This document shows positions 59,291 through 64,000 of a DNA stretch of 64,000 nt, in pieces. The position numbers and the translations under genes were made by a program. The notes under the pieces are model-generated. The model worked only from the letters and a program-made list of their open reading frames with translations. It had not been told where the DNA came from and did no database searches. Source of the DNA: Dipteronia dyeriana. Taxonomy: Eukaryota > Streptophyta > Magnoliopsida > Sapindales > Sapindaceae. How positions within the stretch are numbered: position 1 is the stretch's first letter; each line of letters starts with the position of its first letter. The DNA is taken from the NCBI GenBank assembly GCA_032871835.1, contig CM065295.1, positions 44,204,360 through 44,268,359 on the forward strand, read 5' to 3'.

Positions 59291-59960
59291 TGAAATTCCC
59301 CTTAATTCGTGTGTGTCTATACCTAGAGGGGGTGAACAGGTTTGGTTAAGTAAAGGTAAGTGTTTGGGAGTCTTTCTCTCTCTAGAAAAGCTTAATCTCT
59401 CAAAAATGGCTTATTGGACTCACACCTACGAAATAGGGAAGAAAAGAATATATATATATCAGCCAAGTCATAAAACGCACCGTTTTGGTCAAATCAGTGG
59501 TTGACCGCTGTGAGGGGCACAACGGTCTCACAACGGCGAACCATTGTGAATCCATTGCTGTGAAAATTCACAACTGTGATAGTTCGTAGCGGTCTCACAG
59601 CGGCGCCACAGAGGTGGACGGCTGTGAAAGACCGCTGTTTGTACCGCTATGATAATTCACAGCGGTCCTACAACGGTTGGCATGCATTTTTAAAACCTTC
59701 TATATTTTGAGCAATCATTCAAAATGTAAATGATATGAGCATGCAAGAGAGAGATAAAAACATGAGTATGCACCTAAGGAACTACGTAAAAAATGAAGAA
59801 AATGAATTTTGTATGTGTACAACTAAATCTCTTTAAAAGCATATACCTTTGAAGCTTGAACTTGGTTATGTCCAATGACGACCTAATCTACCCTTACATG
59901 TTAATCCCTAATTTTGGTTTGTCAATCGAAATAAACCAATCAATAAATGAGGAACTTACA
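59291..59960 (-). repeat. 5' LTR of family C (670 bp)
   Basis: TGAAATTCCCC to GAGGAACTTACA. U3 holds a dense cluster of ACCGCTGTGA/TCACAGCGGT motifs (59495-59680), and on the minus strand a TATATATATA stretch (about 59450-59458) follows it at promoter distance. Partner of 50088-50588. Confidence 0.9.
59495..59680 (-). promoter_or_regulatory. U3 cluster of (A/T)CCGCTGTGA motifs in both orientations
   Basis: About a dozen near-copies of CCGCTGTGA or its reverse complement TCACAGCGG within 190 bases, immediately upstream of the TATA-like tract on the minus strand. The other LTR has the same array, with changes (50130-50305). It looks like an enhancer array or a structured transcript region. Confidence 0.55.
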
Positions 59961-60064
59961 CGCTTATTTTAAGCACGATACGAGGTACCTACCCCACCTA
60001 CCAGATTGTGGCTTGAGGGTGTTGATCGAAATTTTCCATCCCAATGAATTTTTCGGTTAACAGT
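59961..60064 (+). repeat. U5 fragment related to the Tat LTR
   Basis: The reverse complement of 60064-59961 aligns with 47121-47220: TGTTRACCGAAAA, ATTTC, AACACCCTCAAGCCAC and GGTAGGTACC/GGATAGGTACCTTG. Only the end of the LTR is present. Confidence 0.65.
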
Positions 60065-60687
60065 ATGTTTTTCATAACCGTGTATAACGATATTTGAGGG
60101 TCTATTTATACATGCATAGAATTCTAATTCTAAATGTACAAGGAAAGTTGACAAGGTTTAGGGAAACTCTAACTTGTTGAAGTCGTCTTTATCTTCTTTT
60201 CTGTTTCGTATATCATGCGCATTAAATGAATTAAATCTTTTGCCGGATTTGGACTCTGGCATCTCTAAGGAAATTTGTTTTCCTATCTGAGTGTACTTCA
60301 CGATTCCTTATTTGAGTAAGACTCTTTCTTTACATATTTGAGTCGTGGTTGTTTTGGACTTAGTATCCTCCATGTGTTTCTGACCGATCGACCATTTAAC
60401 CTGACCAAATTTCACTTACCCTGACCGGTTACTCAACCCTGATCGGACTTTGTGACCCGATCGATTAGCTTAAACGGATCGGTCTATCTTTACCTGATCG
60501 ATCTAGTTATTCTGATCGGGTTACCTTTACCCGATCGCTTGAGTAAACCTGAATGGGTCTTGAAATCATCTATTGGTCAACTTGCGTTGGTTTCTTCTGG
60601 TTGACTTTTATCGATATGGCATATCTAATTAGCATGTTTTCTGGTAATAATGATGACCTATCGGTCCTTCATATTTTACCAATAACA
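60065..60687 (-). repeat. LTR fragment related to the 2150-3029 Tat LTR
   Basis: Shares GGGTCTATTTATA, CTAATNNTAAATGTACAAG-like and TCTTCTTTTCTGTTTCG with that LTR in the same order; ends AATAACA. The U5 end is missing. 60380-60545 holds about ten CGATCGG/CTGATCGG motifs. Confidence 0.5.
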
Positions 60688-60699
60688 AGTCTCTTTTGA

Positions 60700-62303
60700 T
60701 AAATTGTCATCATCTCATAAAACATTTTTAACTCACTTACATTCCTTAGATATTCCTAGAACTTTAGGTGAGACACTTAGCAATGGGAATTGGAAACAAG
60801 CTATGAGAGTTGAAATGGAGGCATTAGAGAAAAAATAGAACATGGGAAATTGTGGATTTACCGAAAGGAAAACAGGTGGTCAGGTGCAAATGTGTGCTTA
60901 TAGTTAAATACTAAACTGATGGTTCTCTTGAACGATAGTAAGGACGGTTGGTAGAAAAAGGTTATACACAAACCTATAGAGTAACCTACTAAGAAACGTT
61001 TGCTCCAATTGGTAAAATGAACACATTGAGGGTGATATTGTCAATGGTGGCTAATTTTTGTTGGAATTTGCAACTGTTTGATGTTAAAAATACCTTTTTG
61101 CATGACGATCTTGAGGAAAAAGTTTATATGGAGGTTCCTTCTGGTTTTGGTTTAAACAGTGGAAAGGTTTGTAGATTGAAAAAAGTTCTTTACGGACTTC
61201 AACAATCACCAACATCATGGTTTGGAAGATTAGCAAAATTGATGCTGGCAATAAAGTACAAGCAAATCCAAGGTGATCACACACTTTTTATTAAACATTC
61301 ATATTCAAAGGGAGTGACAGCTTTGTTGGTTTATGTGGATGATATCATTGTGATCGGTAATGAACCAAAAGAGAGAGAAGCACTTCGAAGTAGTCTTGCT
61401 AAGAAGTTTGAAATAAAAGATCTAAGAAAGTTAAAATACTTCCTAGGGATTGAAGTGGCACATTCTAGATAGGGTATATTTATTTCGCATAAAAAATACA
61501 TAACTGATTTGCTTAAAGAGACAAGAAAGATTGGAAGCATACCAGTTGATACACCCATAGAACAAAACCACAAGTTAGAAAAAGCAACCGATGATGTTGC
61601 AGTAGATAGAGGTAGTACCAAAGGTTGGTAGGAAGACTAATTTATCTCTCACATACAAGACCGGATATTGCCTATGTAGTGAGTGTTGTTAGCCAATTCA
61701 TGCATAATCCAAAGGAAATTCATCTTCAAGCAGTTGATCAAATCCTACATTATCTAAACGGCCCATCAGGTAAAGGATTATTGTTCAAAAGAGGCACAAA
61801 ATTGTGTTTAGAAGCCTACACAGATGCAAACTATACCGGGTCAATTGTGGATCGAAGATCAAACACGAGGTATTGCACATTCTTAGGAGAAAATTTGGTC
61901 GCATGGAGAAGTAAAAGGCAATCAGTAGTTTCAAGATCTAGTGCCAAAGTAGAGTTTAGAGCTCATGGGAATTGTGAATTACTTTGGCTTTCTTAAAGAT
62001 CTGAAAGTCAAAACTGTTTATCATATGAGACTGTTTTGTGAAAATAAATTTACCATTAACATCACTCATAATCCGGTATAACTTCACCGAACAAAGTATA
62101 TTTAGGTGGATAGACACTTCATCAAGGAGAAATTAGAGAGTTGTTTGATTTGCACTCCGTATATAGCATCAAAAGAGCAACATGCCAATGTCCTAACAAA
62201 GGGACTACCTAATCCAACTTTTCAAGGGGTAATGAGCAAGCTGGGAATAGATAATATTTATTCATCCAGCTTGAGGGGGAGTGTTGAAGAATGTAATTCC
62301 TAG
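60700..62303 (+). pseudogene. Copia pol 3' half (RT-RNase H), broken
   Basis: Reverse transcriptase and RNase H of another Copia element; protease and integrase are absent because the copy is cut at about 60690. Visible: NRTWEIVDLPKGKQVV (about 60840), TYRVTYxETFAPIGKMNTLRV, FDVKNTFLHDDLEEKVYMEVPSGF, LVYVDDIIVIG (catalytic, 61325-61355), FLGIEVAHSR then an in-frame TAG at 61470. A frameshift near 61620 leads to RLIYLSHTRPDIAYVVSVVSQFM, and RNase H with DANYTGSIVDRRS and RSSAKVEF where AEAE(Y/F) is usual. The C-terminus (62106-62303) has KEQHANVLTKGLP and ends at a stop next to the polypurine tract. It lies downstream of and convergent with the gammaCAL gene. Confidence 0.87.
62271..62281 (+). 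other. Polypurine tract of the Copia element
   Basis: TTGAGGGGGAG directly before TGTTGAAGAATG. Confidence 0.8.
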
Positions 62304-62460
62304 AAAATAAGAGTTTTGTACTGCTGTAAGTATAGGGGATAATTAGAGGTAGTTATTTGTATAAGTTTCCTTGCATAACTGATTTTGTATGTTTAAATAT
62401 GTACAGTAACCGTAGTAATCAATAGAATTTCAGTTTTTCCCAATTATTATGCCTCAAGAT
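62282..62460 (+). repeat. 3' LTR of the Copia element (end uncertain)
   Basis: Begins TGTTGAAGAATGTAATTCC after the polypurine tract. The 5' LTR is missing, so the right end cannot be fixed; a CA near 62458 is a reasonable candidate. Confidence 0.55.
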
Positions 62461-62957
62461 TTGCACCAGAAACTCAACGTCTCAACCCAAAGGAAAAAGG
62501 TTACCTTAATAAAATTAATGCTTTGAATGAAATTTTTATTCAACTTTTCACCAACTCTTGGAATATAAGATTCCACTCCATCCAAGCCTGGAAATTGCCA
62601 AACAGAGAGTTAAAAACTAATTAATTTGAATTTAATTTTCTTAAATTAACCTCATTGTTCAATTCTCATGATAAGTGAGGAAATAATTATGCAAAAGATC
62701 ACATCAAATTAACCACTAACAAAGACAGGTAAAGTGTGCTCAATACTCATTTGCACAACATACAAACACAAATTGCTTCAAAAGTGTCTTCAATCACTCT
62801 ATAAACCATAATCACATTGAAACTCTTATCCACTTCTTTTAACAGCCAGCACAACGAAATTCAGAGACAAGGATTCACAACTTTCTATGTTTTGAACCAG
62901 CTTAATTCCTTGCACAGAAAACTACAACTCATACATGAAAACTGGACTGTGAAACAA
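62461..62957 (-). other. Downstream flank and 3' UTR of the gammaCAL gene
   Basis: No ORF. It should contain the gene's 3' UTR (read leftwards from 62957). AT-rich; no poly(A) signal was assigned. Confidence 0.5.
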
Positions 62958-63334
62958 TTAAACAGAAATTCCCAACGACTTCTTGAACTTCTCAACTTCC
63001 AAATATACTGTCGAGTAAGGGAGAAACTCTGAGAAATAGCTTTTGCTCAGATCGTTAACTGCAACAGAAAGTTTTGGGATTTCCAAGGTTTCTTCATGGG
63101 TCAAAGTCCGAACAAACCTTGCTGGATTTCCTGCCCAAAGTTCACCGCTTGGAATTCTCCTGCCTGGGGGAACCACAGACCCAGCTTCTAGGATAGAGTG
63201 CGTCTCTACCAAAGAACCTTCCATAAGGATAGAATGCTGCCCAATAATGCACTCTGGCTCAATTGTGCATGACCGCAAGAGAGAATATGCACCAATTGTC
63301 ACAAACCTCTCAATGGATGTCTCTGCCGGCAGCC
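62958..63334 (-). CDS. GAMMACAL: Gamma-carbonic-anhydrase-like protein, last exon (partial gene)
   Basis: Last coding exon of a mitochondrial gamma-carbonic-anhydrase-like subunit. In plants these proteins form, with gamma-CA proteins, the matrix-facing domain of respiratory complex I and are needed for its assembly. The exon starts after an acceptor TTTATCAG at 63334 and encodes about 125 residues ending at TAA (62960-62958). It shows left-handed beta-helix hexapeptide repeats (VTIGAYSLLRSCTIEPECIIG, SILMEGSLVE, SILEAGSVVPPG), the loop IPSGELWAGNPARFVR, and the C-terminal helix TVYLEVEKFKKSLGI characteristic of the -like (CAL) branch. The frame is intact, unlike everything else in the window. 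Earlier exons lie beyond the right edge. CAL1 and CAL2 cannot be told apart here. Confidence 0.9.
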
Positions 63335-64000
63335 CTGATAAACAGAAAGTAGGGGGCAGGATTGATTCAGTTCTAAGTAAATTTCTAATAAGAAAACAAC
63401 TATTTTATATTTGATCTGTCAAAATGAAATTATACATCTATATTTGAAAACCAATAACATGGTAATTTTGGAACACATTACATAACTTAAAAAGGGGCAC
63501 CGATTTCTTCTTCCTTTTCTTTTTTTTTTTTTTTTTTTTTGTACAGTAAAACCACCGACATTACATATGACATTATTTTCACATACAAATAAGAACCACA
63601 AGTTTGAACTGCAAAGCATGTGAATGATGACAAAGAAAGAAAAATTGTGGTTGGGTAGCATTCAGGAGAAGGATCCAATTTTTGACAAATTTATGCAAAT
63701 TCTATTGAAAAGTGACCAGTTCTTGACAAGATATCAGCATACCCCACGGTAGAGAAAAGAAAGCATCAAAATCGAAAATCCTTCTCAGAGTTTGAACGTC
63801 TATATATAGGAAATACAGCTCTTCATGAGATTCTAATGTTGCAAGGGTGTGTAAGGCAGTGATAAGCAAGCAATAATACAGAAGACATTCACGAAAATGA
63901 AAAGATCTCTCTACTTATTAAATTAACCTTCAATCATTGAATGAACTATGAAGATAACATTAACAATGAATCAAGATATCCAAATGAGGCTACTGAGTTC
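63335..64000 (-). other. Intron of the gammaCAL gene, to window end
   Basis: AT-rich sequence upstream of the last exon on the minus strand. No gammaCAL exon text was found in it, and the acceptor at 63335-63336 fits. It includes a T-rich homopolymer tract near 63520-63540. Confidence 0.65.

Larger units (their letters stand above)
50088..59960 (-). mobile_element. Sirevirus-lineage Copia element, family C
   Basis: Minus-strand element: 5' LTR (59291-59960), tRNA-iMet primer-binding site, gag (59138 leftwards), protease, integrase, RT, RNase H (end at 51827), several polypurine tracts, and a truncated 3' LTR (50088-50588). The order PR-INT-RT-RH defines Copia. Gag style, the KSTSGGCFFLGNNLVSW motif and multiple polypurine tracts place it with Sireviruses. 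A solo LTR sits in gag. The left target flank is lost. Confidence 0.88.

Noticed and set aside
60020..60687. A single intact LTR from TGTTGATCG to AATAACA
   Set aside because: The first 45 bases belong, with the sequence to their left, to a different LTR family in the other orientation. The TG start is part of a local palindrome, and no matching 5-bp flanks exist.
63043..63414. Plus-strand ORF of 123 codons over the gammaCAL exon
   Set aside because: Antisense shadow of the conserved minus-strand exon.

Overview
This window is plant nuclear DNA, probably from a eudicot. It is almost entirely nested transposable elements, with one piece of a host gene at the right edge. The plant assignment rests on primer-binding sites for plant tRNA-iMet, on Tat, Athila and Sirevirus lineage LTR retrotransposons, on a MULE carrying a DUF1985/Ulp1-type gene, and on a final exon matching plant gamma-carbonic-anhydrase-like proteins. 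Nearly every reading frame is broken by stops or frameshifts, so the elements are old copies. No tRNA, rRNA, CRISPR array or prokaryotic feature was seen.

Layout, left to right. 1-3029: the 5' end of a minus-strand Tat-type Ty3/gypsy element (gag-protease, primer-binding site, 5' LTR); the rest lies beyond the left edge. 3116-12911: hAT-like end sequences enclose an ~8-kb MULE. The MULE has a broken transposase on + and a convergent DUF1985/C48-protease-like gene on -, with tandem arrays of a ~20-bp motif in opposite orientation at its two ends. 12995-14060: a degenerate coiled-coil ORF, interrupted by a 2.6-kb solo LTR.

17335-48131: a second Tat element on the minus strand, split twice. An Athila element (18760-32329, +, perfect ATGAT duplication) sits in its integrase. 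A non-autonomous Sirevirus-like element (34320-43980, -) sits in its reverse transcriptase. The Athila copy itself carries a non-autonomous hAT element in its 5' LTR and a solo LTR nine codons into gag. The 5' LTR of the Tat element ends at 48131, where a second LTR copy starts head-to-head and forms a ~1.3-kb imperfect palindrome.

50088-59960: a minus-strand Sirevirus-lineage Copia element with gag-protease-integrase-RT-RNase H, into whose gag a 2.3-kb solo LTR has inserted (perfect GGATT duplication). 59961-60687: two LTR fragments fused. 60700-62460: the 3' half of another Copia element on +. 62958-63334: the last coding exon of a gamma-carbonic-anhydrase-like gene on -, with its intron running to the window end.

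The genes work together only within each element (gag, protease, integrase, RT). The most unusual points are the head-to-head LTR palindrome, the pol-less Sirevirus-like element that keeps gag plus an env-position ORF of a type also found in the Athila copy, the MULE with inverted motif arrays, and the LTR-specific clusters of short CG-containing motifs just upstream of TATA boxes.
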